A DNA stretch of 64,000 bases from Amycolatopsis antarctica (GTDB lineage: Bacteria > Actinomycetota > Actinomycetes > Mycobacteriales > Pseudonocardiaceae), in assembly GCF_002262875.1 (NCBI RefSeq), contig NZ_NKYE01000003.1:1-64000 (forward strand), in the 5' to 3' direction. The notes below the pieces were generated by a model. The model was not told the origin of the DNA. It worked only from the letters and a program-made list of their open reading frames with translations, and did not search any database. Positions 1 to 9,329 of this stretch are shown here, one piece after another (within the stretch, counting starts at the first letter, position 1; every line of letters begins with the position of its first letter). The position numbers and the translations under genes were made by a program.

Positions 1-100
1 ATCAACCCCAGACGCGACTACCAACCCACCGGAGCCCCCAAAGGGCCCACCCGCCGACCCCACACATAACAACAGCCGAACCGACACTTCGTCGGTCCGA

Positions 101-128
101 CTGTCGCCGATGTCCTGAGACATCACAG
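101..128. other. Palindromic element, possible IS481-type end remnant
   Basis: A perfect 6-bp inverted repeat, GATGTC-CTGA-GACATC, lies at 109-124, and a second hairpin (ACCGAC/GTCGGT) at 80-96. From memory, the phrase around CGATGTCCTGAGACATCAC occurs next to IS481-family transposases in actinobacteria. No transposase is visible in the window, so this would be only an edge or remnant. The first 70 bases are C-rich and hold no gene that I can support. Confidence 0.25.
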
Positions 129-131
129 TTG

Positions 132-204
132 TGCCCTCGGCAGGATTCGAACCTGCGACACCTGCCTCCGGAGGGCAGTGCTCTATCCCCTGAGCTACGA
201 GGGC
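132..204 (-). tRNA. tRNA-Arg (CCG anticodon)
   Basis: Read on the minus strand, this 73-nt segment folds as a cloverleaf. The acceptor strands GCCCTCG and CGAGGGC pair completely, with discriminator base A at 132. The anticodon stem CTGCC/GGCAG encloses the loop CTCCGGA, giving anticodon CCG for the arginine codon CGG. The T arm contains GGTTCGAATCC. CCA is not encoded. The gene lies beside a palindrome that may be an insertion-element remnant, and tRNA genes are common integration points. Confidence 0.95.
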
Positions 205-229
205 GCCATCGCTGTGCGACGTCGAAAGC

Positions 230-1735
230 CTAGCGTATGCCCCGGGCGCCGGCGTCGGCGGTCCGGCCACGTGGGCCGAGCGCGGGCAGCTCACGGATGC
301 CGAACTCGCGGCGCAGCGCGGACCGTGCCGCGTAGTAGCCGCACATGCCGTGCACGCCGGGGCCGGGGACGCTGGACGCCGAGCACAGGTAGACCCCGGC
401 CAGCGGGGTCCGGTGCGGGTCGAGCGCGGGCGCGGGACGGAACGCGGCCTGGGTCAGCGACATGGCACCCGCGCTGATGTCGCCGCCGACGTAGTTCGGG
501 TTGTACGCCTCCATCTTGTCGGTGCTGACCGCCCGCGAGGCGATGATCGTGTCGCCGAATCCCGGTGCGTGCCGCTCGATCTGGGCGCGCACGAGTTCGG
601 TCGGGTCCACGGTGTCGCCGTTGGGAACGTGGCAGTAGGCCCACACCGGGCGCTTGCCGGGCAGCCCCCGGCTCGGGTCGGCGGCCATCGGATCGGCGAG
701 GAGCACGAACGGTTCGTCCGGCCGGACCCCGCCCGCCGCCGCCGTCTCACTGCGCCAGATCTCCCGCTGGGTGCCGCCGATGTGCACCGTCCCGGCGCGC
801 CCCACCTCCGGGTCGCGCCACGGAATCGGCTCGCTGACGAGGAAGTCGACCTTCGCGGCGCCGGACGCGTACTGGAACCCGTCGAGCCTGCGGCGGTACC
901 GCTCCGGCAGCACCTCACCCGCCAGTGCGCTGAAACCGCGTGGTGCGACGTCGAGCAGCACCGTGCGGGCGCCACCCAGTTCGCGGATGTCGGTGATCGG
1001 CGTGCCGGTGTGCAGGGTGCCGCCGTGTGCGCGGATGTCCTCGGCCAGCACCTCGGCGATCCGGCCGCTGCCACCGCGGGGCACCGGCCAGCCGCTGCTG
1101 TGCGCGAGGTGGCCGAGCAGCAGGCCGACCGCCCCGCCGGGCAGGCTCGGCAGGCCCTGCACGGCGTGTGCCGCCACCCCGGCGAACATGGCCGCCGCCT
1201 GCGGTTCGCGAAACATCCGGGACGCCAGCGGAGTGCCGTGCGCGAGCACGCGGGAACCGAGGAGCAGCGGCGTCAGCAGGTCGAGCGGAACCTGCCGCTG
1301 GTTGGACAGCAGCAGGTCGACGAGGTGGCTGCTGCGCCGCACCAGCGGACCCATCAGCCTGCGCCAGCGGGCACCGTCGCGGCCGAGCCGTTCGCAGGTG
1401 CGGTCCAGGCTGCGGTAGGCGATGCCGGCGTCCGCGCCGTCCAGCGGATGCGCGTAGCTCGCCTCTGGGTGCAGCAGCTCGACGCCACGTGCGGCGAGAT
1501 CGAACTCGCGGAAGAAGCGGGACGCCGCCGCCATCGGGTGCACGGCGGAGCAGATGTCGTGCACGACGCCGCTGTCGAACAGGTCGGCCGAACGGGAACC
1601 ACCGCCGATCTCGTCCGCGGCCTCGTAGAGCCGGACGGACAGGCCCGCCCGCGCCATGATCACGCCCGCGGCGAGGCCGTTGGGTCCCGTGCCGACGATG
1701 GCGACGTCCGGTCCGGTCTCAGCTCGTGTCCCCAT
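230..1735 (-). CDS. FAD-dependent oxidoreductase, phytoene desaturase/PYROXD2-like
   Basis: A 501-residue flavoprotein. The N-terminal Rossmann motif GTGPNG at residues 15-20 and the following acidic YEAADEIGG segment bind FAD, as in carotenoid desaturase and amine oxidase relatives. Near the C-terminus, GPGVHGMCGYYAAR matches the closing FAD-contact segment of this family. Bacterial PYROXD2-like proteins are widespread, and their substrates are mostly unknown. No carotenoid genes are nearby, so carotenoid synthesis is not implied. TAGCCT lies six bases upstream of the ATG (1742-1747, minus strand), which suggests a leaderless message. It is transcribed away from the divergent CDF exporter. 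Confidence 0.85.
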   Translation of the reverse strand: MGTRAETGPDVAIVGTGPNGLAAGVIMARAGLSVRLYEAADEIGGGSRSADLFDSGVVHDICSAVHPMAAASRFFREFDLAARGVELLHPEASYAHPLDGADAGIAYRSLDRTCERLGRDGARWRRLMGPLVRRSSHLVDLLLSNQRQVPLDLLTPLLLGSRVLAHGTPLASRMFREPQAAAMFAGVAAHAVQGLPSLPGGAVGLLLGHLAHSSGWPVPRGGSGRIAEVLAEDIRAHGGTLHTGTPITDIRELGGARTVLLDVAPRGFSALAGEVLPERYRRRLDGFQYASGAAKVDFLVSEPIPWRDPEVGRAGTVHIGGTQREIWRSETAAAGGVRPDEPFVLLADPMAADPSRGLPGKRPVWAYCHVPNGDTVDPTELVRAQIERHAPGFGDTIIASRAVSTDKMEAYNPNYVGGDISAGAMSLTQAAFRPAPALDPHRTPLAGVYLCSASSVPGPGVHGMCGYYAARSALRREFGIRELPALGPRGRTADAGARGIR

Positions 1736-1741
1736 CGGCTC

Positions 1742-1747
1742 AGGCTA
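1742..1747 (-). promoter_or_regulatory. -10 box of a leaderless promoter for the FAD oxidoreductase
   Basis: TAGCCT on the minus strand is followed by six bases and then the ATG at 1735, so transcription would begin at or next to the start codon. No clear -35 element was identified. Confidence 0.4.
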
Positions 1748-1784
1748 TCGGTATGTCACCAGGTGGGCTGTGATCGTCGTCGCA

Positions 1785-1813
1785 TCGCACTCATGCGCAT
1801 GTCACTATATATT
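1785..1813 (+). promoter_or_regulatory. Candidate metal-responsive promoter of the CDF exporter
   Basis: A perfect 10-bp palindrome, CATGCGCATG, lies at 1792-1801, directly before an unusually AT-rich TATATATT stretch (1806-1813) that could be a -10 box. The exporter ATG is about 30 bases further on. A palindrome beside or inside the -35/-10 spacer is typical of ArsR or MerR metal sensors. No such regulator gene is next to it, so the regulator is unknown. Confidence 0.35.
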
Positions 1814-1841
1814 TTGGGCCGGACCCGAGGGAGGCGAACGC

Positions 1842-2756
1842 ATGGGGCACGGTCACGGGCACGGACACACCGCGGGCAGCGCCTCGGCGCGCCATCTGCC
1901 GAGGCTGGCCGCGGCTCTCGCCATCGGCGCGGCGTTCATGGTGCTGGAGTTCGCGGTCGGTTTCGCCACGTCCTCGCTCGCCCTGATCTCCGACGCCGCG
2001 CACATGCTCACCGACGTCGTGGGCGTCGGGATGGCGCTGACGGCGATCCTGCTCGCCCGGCGCAGCACGCCCACCCACCGGCGCACCTTCGGCCTCTACC
2101 GCGCCGAGGTGCTGGCCGCGCTGGGCAACGCGTTGCTGCTGTTCGGCGTCGCGGGTTACGTGCTGTACGAGGCGATCAGCCGCATCGCCGACCCGCCCGA
2201 GGTGCCCGGGCTGCCCGTCGTCCTCGCCGCCACCGCGGGCCTGGTGGCCAACCTCGCCTCGTTCGCCCTGCTGCGCTCCGGGGCCAAGGAGAGCATCAAC
2301 CTGCGCGGCGCCTACCTCGAAGTGCTCGCCGACCTGATCGGCTCGGTGGGCGTACTGGTCAGCGGCGCGATCACGCTGCTCACCGGCTGGCGCTACGCCG
2401 ACCCGGTGATCGGTGTGGCGATCGGACTGTTCGTCCTCCCGCGGACCTACGTGCTGGCCCGCCGAGCGCTGCGCATCCTGTTCCAGCACGCGCCCGAACT
2501 CGTCGACGTGCGGGCGATCAACGCGGAACTTGCCGCTCTGCCGGGTGTCGCGGACGTGCACGACCTGCACATCTGGACGTTGACCTCGGGCATGGAGGTC
2601 GCCTCCGCGCACCTGACGGTCGACGCGGACGCCGACGGCTCCGAGGTGCTGCTCGCCGCGCAACGGCTGCTGGCCGGGACACACGGCATCGACCACGCCA
2701 CCCTCCAGGTGGAAGCGCAGGAGGCGGCGAAGCGATGTACGGAGCTGACCTGGTGA
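1842..2756 (+). CDS. Cation diffusion facilitator (CDF) family metal exporter
   Basis: This 304-residue membrane protein should export a divalent metal such as zinc by proton antiport. The start used is the ATG that opens a histidine-glycine-rich cytosolic tail (His 3, 5, 7, 9), a common metal-collecting feature of CzcD/ZitB relatives. Helix 2 has the transport-site motif SDAAHMLTD (Asp51, His54, Asp58). In helix 5 the usual HxxxD appears as EVLAD, so one histidine ligand is replaced by Glu, which may change metal preference. About six helices precede a C-terminal cytosolic domain containing VHDLHIWTLTSG. A palindromic candidate operator lies upstream. Confidence 0.9.
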   Translation: MGHGHGHGHTAGSASARHLPRLAAALAIGAAFMVLEFAVGFATSSLALISDAAHMLTDVVGVGMALTAILLARRSTPTHRRTFGLYRAEVLAALGNALLLFGVAGYVLYEAISRIADPPEVPGLPVVLAATAGLVANLASFALLRSGAKESINLRGAYLEVLADLIGSVGVLVSGAITLLTGWRYADPVIGVAIGLFVLPRTYVLARRALRILFQHAPELVDVRAINAELAALPGVADVHDLHIWTLTSGMEVASAHLTVDADADGSEVLLAAQRLLAGTHGIDHATLQVEAQEAAKRCTELTW

Positions 2757-2763
2757 CCGGCGC

Positions 2764-3627
2764 TCAGGGCGCGGGCAGCGGCTGAGCGCCGCGCGCGACG
2801 AGCATCTGCCGCATCAGTTCGGTCTCCGCGCTCTGCGAGACGAGGATGCTGCGCGTCAGCGCCCGTACCGCGGGCGAGCCGGTGTGGTCCTGGGCGTACT
2901 GCGCCATCTCCGAGCCGCCCTGATGGTGGCGCAGCATGAGCTGCAGGAAGTCCACGTCCAGCTTCGTGCCGCCGAGCTTGCGCATCCTCGCCAGCTCCTC
3001 GGAGGTGGCCATGCCCGGCATCGGGGCACCCGGCGCGGCCTGCGTGGTGGCGCCGCCGCCGTGCGCGTGTCCGTCGTCGCCGGCCATCCAGGTCATGTAC
3101 TCGCCGATCGCCTGCTCCGGCTGGCTCCACAGCATGAGCCAGCCCTTCATCCGGCCGACCTGCTCGATCTGGGTGCTGCCGATGTCGAAGGCGAGTTGCC
3201 GAACGGCCGGGTCGCTGGTGTGGTCGCGTGCCCAGTTGGCCATCGTCACGGCCTGCAAGTGGTGCACCGACATGTCCTGTGCGAAGCCGACCTCCACCGA
3301 ATCCGGCCCCGGGGTCGCCGCGGTGTCCTCGCCTGCCATCGACTGGGTGATCAGCATCCCGGCCGTCGCGCCGACGAGCAGGACGGCGAGCATCGCCGCG
3401 CCGATGATCACCAGGCGGGACCAGGCGGGCGTGCGGGACTCGGGGTACTCCTCGTCGGGGTCCTCGTCGAGCGGCTGGATCCCGGGCACCCCGTCTCCGG
3501 CGTCCCGATCCCCGGCGTTCTGATCCGCGGCGGGTGACGAGTCTGCGGGCGACGAGTCGGCGACCGGCGAGTCCGCGGCGCCGGCCCTCTCGGGACCGGC
3601 GCCGTCATCGTCGGACTTGCTCGTCAC
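2764..3627 (-). CDS. Membrane-anchored DUF305 protein
   Basis: A 287-residue protein with an acidic, Ser/Ala/Asp-rich cytosolic N-terminus (about 1-68), one membrane helix (about 70-93) and an extracytoplasmic DUF305 domain. The His-His pairs in MSVHHLQA and LRHHQGG are the family signature, and a Met/His-rich linker (GHAHGGG, PMPGM) lies between them. DUF305 proteins are ferritin-like helical bundles, often found near copper genes. Metal binding is plausible, but the role is not established. It follows the DUF3105 gene by five bases in one operon, and this pair beside argS is conserved in related actinobacteria. Confidence 0.85.
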   Translation of the reverse strand: MTSKSDDDGAGPERAGAADSPVADSSPADSSPAADQNAGDRDAGDGVPGIQPLDEDPDEEYPESRTPAWSRLVIIGAAMLAVLLVGATAGMLITQSMAGEDTAATPGPDSVEVGFAQDMSVHHLQAVTMANWARDHTSDPAVRQLAFDIGSTQIEQVGRMKGWLMLWSQPEQAIGEYMTWMAGDDGHAHGGGATTQAAPGAPMPGMATSEELARMRKLGGTKLDVDFLQLMLRHHQGGSEMAQYAQDHTGSPAVRALTRSILVSQSAETELMRQMLVARGAQPLPAP

Positions 3628-3632
3628 GCCGG

Positions 3633-4544
3633 TCAGCCTCCGGCGGGCGGAACGGGCTGACCGCCCGGCGCGGGAACGCCACCCGGCGCGGGCTGCTGAC
3701 CGCCGGGCAGGCCCGGGGGCATACCGCCCGGGGCACCACCGACGCCGGCCTCCGGCGGAGCCGCGCCCTGTGAGCCCTGGTAGTCCATCGGCTTCGCGTC
3801 GGGTCCGGGGGCGCTCGGGTCGAACGCGGGGGGTGCGCTCGGGTCGAACGCGCCGGGTCCGAGGGCGTCACAGGACGCGCCGACCTCGGGGTAGGTGGTC
3901 TGGTTCTGGCGCAGTGCCACGATGAACTGGTCGATGCGCTCGTCGTCGGCGGCGTCGAGCTTGAGCTGGTGTCCCCAGGACTGCAGCGAGATCGGCTTGT
4001 CCAGGCCCGGGTACGGCGACATCATCGTGTACGGCTTGCCCTCGACGCGGACCTTGAGCTGCTCCAGGGCGTCCCCGCTGACCTGGTCGGGGTTGTACGC
4101 GATCCAGACCGCGCCGTGCTCGAGGGAGTGCACCATGTTCTCGGTGCGCACGGCAGTCGGGTAGACGGTGCCGGTGCACGAGGCCCAGTAGCCGTCGTGC
4201 GGACCGCCGAAGGACGGGGTCTTGTCGTAGGCCACCCGCTCCGTCGGCTGGACGTGCGCACCGCCGGCGTACTGCTCGGTGATGACGCCGGGGATCTTCG
4301 TGGACGGGTCCGGGTTCTCCGGGCTCGGTGCGAACCCGGCGGCGGCCTCCTCCCGGGAGGCCTGCTCACGCTTGTCGGCGGACTCGATGTAGTAGTAGCT
4401 GAAAACACCGCCCGCCAGCGCGAGGATCGCGACGACCGCGATGATGGTGCCCCACGGCGTCTGCTTCTTGCTGACGACGGAACCCCGGGCCGCTTTCACG
4501 GCGTTGCTCTTGGGCGTGCCCTTTTTCTTCGTGCCGCTAGCCAT
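3633..4544 (-). CDS. Membrane-anchored DUF3105 protein
   Basis: A 303-residue protein that begins with a Lys-rich cytosolic tail (ASGTKKKGTPKS), followed by one membrane helix (about residues 33-53) and an extracytoplasmic DUF3105 domain (about 70-225). The last 70 residues are rich in Pro, Gly and Ala and look disordered. Conserved-looking blocks include YDKTPSFGGPHDGYW and VHSLEHGAVWIAYN. The function of the family is unknown. It is the first gene of a two-gene operon with the DUF305 protein and diverges from argS. Confidence 0.85.
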   Translation of the reverse strand: MASGTKKKGTPKSNAVKAARGSVVSKKQTPWGTIIAVVAILALAGGVFSYYYIESADKREQASREEAAAGFAPSPENPDPSTKIPGVITEQYAGGAHVQPTERVAYDKTPSFGGPHDGYWASCTGTVYPTAVRTENMVHSLEHGAVWIAYNPDQVSGDALEQLKVRVEGKPYTMMSPYPGLDKPISLQSWGHQLKLDAADDERIDQFIVALRQNQTTYPEVGASCDALGPGAFDPSAPPAFDPSAPGPDAKPMDYQGSQGAAPPEAGVGGAPGGMPPGLPGGQQPAPGGVPAPGGQPVPPAGG

Positions 4545-4745
4545 CGTGGTAGTTCCGACCTCGTCTCGTCCTTGCCCGGTGGAGCCGGCTGTCGCGCGTT
4601 CGACGGCCGTCCCGCGGGGAGTACCCGGGACAGTCTAGGGACCGGGTGTCAGTTCACCGTCAACAGCGTCGCCTCCGGGCGCGCATCGGCGATCGGGCGC
4701 CGAGGGTTGCCGGGACCGTCTGCGTGCCGGTGACCCGGTCGCACC

Positions 4746-4751
4746 TAGACT
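4746..4751 (+). promoter_or_regulatory. -10 box of a leaderless argS promoter
   Basis: TAGACT is followed by six bases and the argS GTG at 4758, so the transcript would start at the initiation codon. No ribosome binding site precedes that GTG. Confidence 0.45.
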
Positions 4752-4757
4752 GCCCGG

Positions 4758-6413
4758 GTGACTCCCGCTGCCCTTGCCGACCTGGTCCGATCGTCCGCTG
4801 TGCAGGTACTTTCCGCGCGTGGCCTGGACCACGCGGCACTGCCCGACCAGGTGACGATCGAGCGCCCGCGCAATCCCGAGCACGGAGACTACGCCACCAA
4901 CCTGGCGCTGCAGGTAGCGAAGAAAGTAGGGCTCGCGCCGCGTGAGTTCGCCGAGGCACTGGCCGAGGAACTCTCGCTCGCCGGGGAACTGGCCGCCGCC
5001 GAGGTCGCCGGCCCCGGCTTCCTGAACCTGCGGCTCGCCGCCGACGCGCAGGGCGACCTCGTCTCGCGTGTCCTGAGCGCGGGTGACGCCTACGGCACCG
5101 GTGACGTGCTGACCGGGCGGAAGATCAACCTGGAGTTCGTCTCCGCCAATCCGACCGGCCCGATCCACCTTGGCGGGACCCGCTGGGCCGCAGTCGGGGA
5201 CGCGCTCGGCCGCATCCTGGCGGCCCAGGGAGCCGAGGTCACCAGGGAGTACTACGTCAACGACGCGGGCGCCCAGATCGACCGGTTCGCCGAGTCGCTG
5301 ATCGCCGCCGCGAAGGGCGAGGCCGCGCCGGAGGACGGCTACGCGGGCGCCTACATCAGCGACATCGCCGCGCAGGTGCTGCGCCGGGAACCGAGCGCGC
5401 TCTCGCTGGACGGGGCCGAGCGGCACCGGATCTTCCGCGCCGCGGGCATGGAGCTGATGCTCGAAGAGATCAAGAAGAGCATGCACGAGTTCCGCACCGA
5501 CTTCGACGTGTACTTCCACGAGAGCTCGCTGCACGATCGCGGCGCGGTGGCCTCGGTGATCGAGGACCTCAAGCGCAACGACAGCCTGTACGAGGCCGAC
5601 GGCGCCTGGTGGCTGCGCACCACCGCCCACGGCGACGACAAGGACCGCGTCGTGATCAAGGGCGACGGGGTGCCCGCGTACATCGCGGCCGACATCGCCT
5701 ACCTCAAGGACAAGATCGACCGTGGCTTCGGCCTGTGCTTCTACATGCTCGGCGCCGACCACCACGGATACATCGTCCGGCTCAAGGCCGCGGCGGCGGC
5801 GATCGGCAGCGATCCGGCCGTGGTCGAGGTGCTGATCGGCCAGATGGTCAACCTGATCAGCGATGGCAAGCCGGTGCGGATGAGTAAGCGGGCGGGCACC
5901 GTGATCACCATGGAGGACCTGGTCGAAGCGGTCGGGGTGGACGCCGCGCGGTACGAGCTGAGCCGGTACTCGGTGGACTCGACCCTCGACATCGATCTGG
6001 ACCTGCTGCGCAAGCACAGCAACGACAACCCGGTCTTCTACGTCCAGTACGCCCACGCCCGGCTGGCCTCCCTGCAGCGCAACGCCGCCGACCTGGGAAT
6101 CACCGCCACGGGCGCCCCTGAGCTCGCGCTGCTGACCCATCCGCGCGAGGGTGACCTGATCCGCACGATCGGCGAGTTCCCCTCCGTGCTGACCAAGGCG
6201 GCCGAGCTGCGCGAACCGCACCGGGTCGCCCGCTATCTGGAAGGGCTCGCGGCGGCGTACCACAAGTTCTACGATGCCGCGCGCGTGCTGCCGCAGGGAG
6301 ACGAGGAGGCCACCCCGTTGACGCACGCCCGGCTCGCGCTCTGCGAGGCGGCCCGGCAGGTACTGGCGAACGGCCTGCGATTGCTCGGGGTCAGTGCCCC
6401 GGAACGGATGTAA
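4758..6413 (+). CDS. argS: Arginyl-tRNA synthetase
   Basis: This class I aminoacyl-tRNA synthetase charges tRNA-Arg in the cytosol. It is 551 residues long, normal for bacterial ArgRS. The N-terminal Add1 domain contains [13 protein letters not shown]. The HIGH motif appears as [14 protein letters not shown] near residue 135, and the KMSKS-type loop as VRMSKRAGT near residue 375. The C-terminal DALR anticodon-binding domain includes the segment [10 protein letters not shown]. The GTG start lies six bases after a TAGACT box. It is followed by lysA and the threonine genes, as in mycobacteria. Confidence 0.97.
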   Translation: MTPAALADLVRSSAVQVLSARGLDHAALPDQVTIERPRNPEHGDYATNLALQVAKKVGLAPREFAEALAEELSLAGELAAAEVAGPGFLNLRLAADAQGDLVSRVLSAGDAYGTGDVLTGRKINLEFVSANPTGPIHLGGTRWAAVGDALGRILAAQGAEVTREYYVNDAGAQIDRFAESLIAAAKGEAAPEDGYAGAYISDIAAQVLRREPSALSLDGAERHRIFRAAGMELMLEEIKKSMHEFRTDFDVYFHESSLHDRGAVASVIEDLKRNDSLYEADGAWWLRTTAHGDDKDRVVIKGDGVPAYIAADIAYLKDKIDRGFGLCFYMLGADHHGYIVRLKAAAAAIGSDPAVVEVLIGQMVNLISDGKPVRMSKRAGTVITMEDLVEAVGVDAARYELSRYSVDSTLDIDLDLLRKHSNDNPVFYVQYAHARLASLQRNAADLGITATGAPELALLTHPREGDLIRTIGEFPSVLTKAAELREPHRVARYLEGLAAAYHKFYDAARVLPQGDEEATPLTHARLALCEAARQVLANGLRLLGVSAPERM

Positions 6414-6495
6414 GTGCAGACGCGGGCCCCGCACCGGAGTCGGGGCCCTGCCCGAGCGACACGCGCAGGCGAGCGCGTGAGGATGGCGAGAACAA

Positions 6496-7935
6496 GTGTG
6501 CGCACACCCCGCCGGTCCCCGGCACGCGGAGGTCTACCCGCACGTTGACAGGTCGGGTTTTCCACCGTCCAGTTCGGACGAACTCGACCGGCTGTATCCG
6601 AAAGTGTGGCCGCGCAACACCTATCGCGCGCCGGACGGCGTCGTCCGCATCGCCGGGGTCGACGTCCGCGAACTCGCCGAGAAGCACGGCACCCCGTTGT
6701 TCGTGATCGACGAGGCGGACTTCAAGTCCCGCTGCGCCGAGTACGCGGAGGCCTTCGACGACCCGACGCTGGTGCACTACGCTTCGAAGGCGTTTCTCTC
6801 CACCGAGATCGCCCGCTGGGTCGCGGGGCAGGGCCTGAGCCTGGACGTGTGCAGTGGTGGCGAGCTGGCCGTGGCGCAGCGGGCCGAGTTCCCGCCGGAG
6901 CGGATCACCTTCCACGGCAACAACAAGTCGATCGACGAGCTGGAGGCCGCCGTCGAGGCGGGCGTCGGCACGGTGGTGCTCGACTCCTACTTCGAGATCG
7001 CCAGGCTCGCCGAGGTCGCGGAGCGGCGCGGTGTCGAGCAGGCGGTGCTGGTCCGCGTGACGGTGGGCGTCGAGGCGCACACGCACGAGTTCATCGCCAC
7101 CGCCCACGAGGATCAGAAGTTCGGTTTCTCCCTCGCCTCCGGCGGCGCCGCCGAGGCGGTACGCCGGGTACTGGCCGCGTCCTCCCTCAGGCTCATCGGG
7201 CTGCACAGCCACATCGGCTCGCAGATCTTCGACGCGGACGGTTTCGAGGTCGCCGCCCGCCGGGTGATCGGGTTGATCGCCGAGCTGGGCAAGGAACACG
7301 GGCCGGAACTCGTCGAGCAACTGTCCATTGTGGACCTCGGTGGTGGTTTCGGGATCGCCTACACCGACAAGGACAACCCGCCGCCGCCCGCGCAGATGGT
7401 CACCCAGATCCGGGAGATCGTGCGCAAGGAGTGCGAGTTCGCCGGGCTGCCGGTGCCGCGTATCGCGGGCGAGCCGGGCCGGGCAATCGCCGGGCCGGGG
7501 ACCGTCACCCTCTACGAGGTCGGCACCATCAAGGACGTCTCGCTCGGCGACGGGGCCGTCCGCCGCTACATCAGCGTCGACGGCGGGATGAGCGACAACA
7601 TCCGCACCGCGCTCTACGACGCCGTCTACGACTGCAGGCTCGTTTCCCGGGCCAGCGACGACGGGGAGCCGGAGGAGGTCCGCGCGGCACTCTCCCGGGT
7701 GGTCGGCAAGCACTGCGAGTCCGGCGACATCGTGGTGCGCGACTGCTGGCTGCCGGACAGCCTCGCCCCGGGCGACCTGCTCGCCGTGGCCGCGACCGGC
7801 GCCTACTGCTACTCGATGGCCAGCGCGTACAACCGGCTGCCGCGGCCCCCGGTGGTCGCCGTGCGCAACGGCACCGACCGGGTCCTGCTGCGGCGGGAGA
7901 CCACCGACGACATGCTGCGTCTGGAAGTGTCGTGA
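6496..7935 (+). CDS. lysA: Diaminopimelate decarboxylase
   Basis: This PLP enzyme of fold type III decarboxylates meso-diaminopimelate to L-lysine, the last step of the pathway. It has 479 residues. The Schiff-base lysine is Lys98 in YASKAFL. Other family motifs are [30 protein letters not shown] and the substrate-binding CESGD near the C-terminus. The N-terminal tail before VWPRN is about 27 residues longer than I recall for M. tuberculosis LysA, and no later in-frame start exists, so GTG 6496 is kept. Its stop overlaps a micro-ORF that leads into hom. Confidence 0.96.
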   Translation: MCAHPAGPRHAEVYPHVDRSGFPPSSSDELDRLYPKVWPRNTYRAPDGVVRIAGVDVRELAEKHGTPLFVIDEADFKSRCAEYAEAFDDPTLVHYASKAFLSTEIARWVAGQGLSLDVCSGGELAVAQRAEFPPERITFHGNNKSIDELEAAVEAGVGTVVLDSYFEIARLAEVAERRGVEQAVLVRVTVGVEAHTHEFIATAHEDQKFGFSLASGGAAEAVRRVLAASSLRLIGLHSHIGSQIFDADGFEVAARRVIGLIAELGKEHGPELVEQLSIVDLGGGFGIAYTDKDNPPPPAQMVTQIREIVRKECEFAGLPVPRIAGEPGRAIAGPGTVTLYEVGTIKDVSLGDGAVRRYISVDGGMSDNIRTALYDAVYDCRLVSRASDDGEPEEVRAALSRVVGKHCESGDIVVRDCWLPDSLAPGDLLAVAATGAYCYSMASAYNRLPRPPVVAVRNGTDRVLLRRETTDDMLRLEVS

Positions 7936-8034
7936 GCGCGTCGCCATCCGCGCGGCATCGCCCGCGCGGCACCGTCCGGGCCGACCGCCCGGACGCGGGC
8001 GCAGGAGAGCTGGAGGTTTCGTGAGCGCATCGCA
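7921..8034 (+). repeat. Imperfect 25-bp direct repeat at the lysA-hom junction, with a coupled micro-ORF
   Basis: Bases 7921-7945 (end of lysA) and 8010-8034 (start of hom) match at about 21 of 25 positions, 89 bases apart. Between them, GTG 7932 overlaps the lysA stop as GTGA and opens a 30-codon frame that ends at 8024, again overlapping the hom GTG as GTGA. Both lysA and the micro-ORF end in Leu-Glu-Val-Ser. A partial tandem duplication of the gene boundary explains this best. The micro-ORF could pass ribosomes from lysA to hom. Confidence 0.5.
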
Positions 8035-9325
8035 GGCAAAGCCGGTGAGGGTGGCCCTGCTGGGCTGTGGCACGGTCGGCGGCGAGGTGGCCCGGCTACT
8101 CACCGAGCAGGCCGGGGAGCTGGCCGCCCGCGCGGGAGCGCCGGTGGAGCTGGCGGGCATCGCGGTACGCAGGCCGGACAAGCATCCGGAGCTGCCGCCG
8201 GAACTGCTGACGTCCGACGCTGCCGCGCTGATCGACTCCGATGTGGACGTCGTGGTGGAACTGGTCGGCGGCATCGAGCCGACCCGTACCTGGCTGCTTT
8301 CCGCGCTGGCGCAAGGGAAATCCGTCGTCACGGCGAACAAGGCACTGCTGGCCGAGCATTCGGCCGAACTGTTCGTCGCCGCCGACGCCTCCGGTGCCGA
8401 CCTGTACTTCGAGGCCTCGGTGGCTGGCGCCATCCCGCTGCTGCGCCCGCTGCGCGAATCCCTTGCCGGAGACCGGATCACCCGGGTGATGGGCATCGTC
8501 AACGGCACCACCAACTACATCCTCTCGGCGATGGACTCCACCGGAGCCGGTTACGCCGAGACGCTGGACGAGGCGAGCAGGCTCGGTTACGCCGAGGCCG
8601 ATCCGACGGCCGATGTGGACGGTTACGACGCCGCGTCCAAGGCCGCGATCCTCGCCTCGCTGGCGTTCCACAGCCGGGTGACGATCGCCGACGTGCACCG
8701 GGAGGGCATCGGCGCCGTCGGCGCCTCCGACATCAGGGCCGCCCAGGTGCTCGGCCGCACGGTGAAACTGCTCGCCATCTGCGAGCGGGTGACCAGCGAC
8801 GACGGCAGCGAATCCGTCTCGGCCAGGGTCCACCCGGTGATGATCCCGCGCAGCCACCAACTCGCCGGCGTCAACGGCGCGTTCAACGCCGTCTACGTGG
8901 AGGCGGACGCGGCCGGGGAACTCATGTTCTACGGCCAGGGCGCCGGCGGTTCGCCGACGGCCAGCGCGGTGCTCGGCGACCTGGTCGCCGTGGCGCGCAA
9001 CAAGGTCGGCAACGGGCACGGTCCCCGCGAGTCGGCACACGCCGCCCTGCCCGTGCGGCCGATGGGGCAGACACCGACGCGCTATCACATCAGCCTGGAC
9101 GTGGCGGACCGTCCGGGTGTGCTGGCGCAGGTGGCGCAGGCCTTCGCCGCGCACGGGGTGAGCATCGCCGCCGTTCGCCAGCGGGACAAGCACTCCACCG
9201 CCAGCCTCGTGGTGGTGACCCATCTCGCGGCCGACGCCGCACTTCAGTCCACAGTGGACGACATTGCCCGGCTGGACGCCGTGCACGAGGTCGTCAGCGT
9301 GATGCGCGTGGAAGGCGAGGACTGA
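8021..9325 (+). CDS. hom: Homoserine dehydrogenase
   Basis: It reduces aspartate semialdehyde to homoserine with NAD(P)H, the branch point toward threonine and methionine. It has 434 residues. The N-terminal nucleotide fold starts with [12 protein letters not shown]. The catalytic domain contains ANKALLAE and [12 protein letters not shown], followed by [14 protein letters not shown]. The C-terminal ACT domain (about 350-430, [19 protein letters not shown]) is the usual site of threonine feedback. GTG 8021 is chosen because GGAGG at 8012 sits just upstream and the frame overlaps the preceding micro-ORF. thrC follows after four bases. Confidence 0.96.
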   Translation: MSASQAKPVRVALLGCGTVGGEVARLLTEQAGELAARAGAPVELAGIAVRRPDKHPELPPELLTSDAAALIDSDVDVVVELVGGIEPTRTWLLSALAQGKSVVTANKALLAEHSAELFVAADASGADLYFEASVAGAIPLLRPLRESLAGDRITRVMGIVNGTTNYILSAMDSTGAGYAETLDEASRLGYAEADPTADVDGYDAASKAAILASLAFHSRVTIADVHREGIGAVGASDIRAAQVLGRTVKLLAICERVTSDDGSESVSARVHPVMIPRSHQLAGVNGAFNAVYVEADAAGELMFYGQGAGGSPTASAVLGDLVAVARNKVGNGHGPRESAHAALPVRPMGQTPTRYHISLDVADRPGVLAQVAQAFAAHGVSIAAVRQRDKHSTASLVVVTHLAADAALQSTVDDIARLDAVHEVVSVMRVEGED

Positions 9326-9329
9326 CCAC

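Noticed and set aside
350-2785. An 811-codon plus-strand frame across the FAD oxidoreductase and CDF genes
   Set aside because: It is antisense to the first and out of frame with the second; no recognisable domains.
4635-8514. Long open frames on the minus strand opposite argS, lysA and hom (for example 4635-6434 and 6391-8514)
   Set aside because: They are complements of well-supported genes in GC-rich DNA, have no family motifs and overlap them completely.
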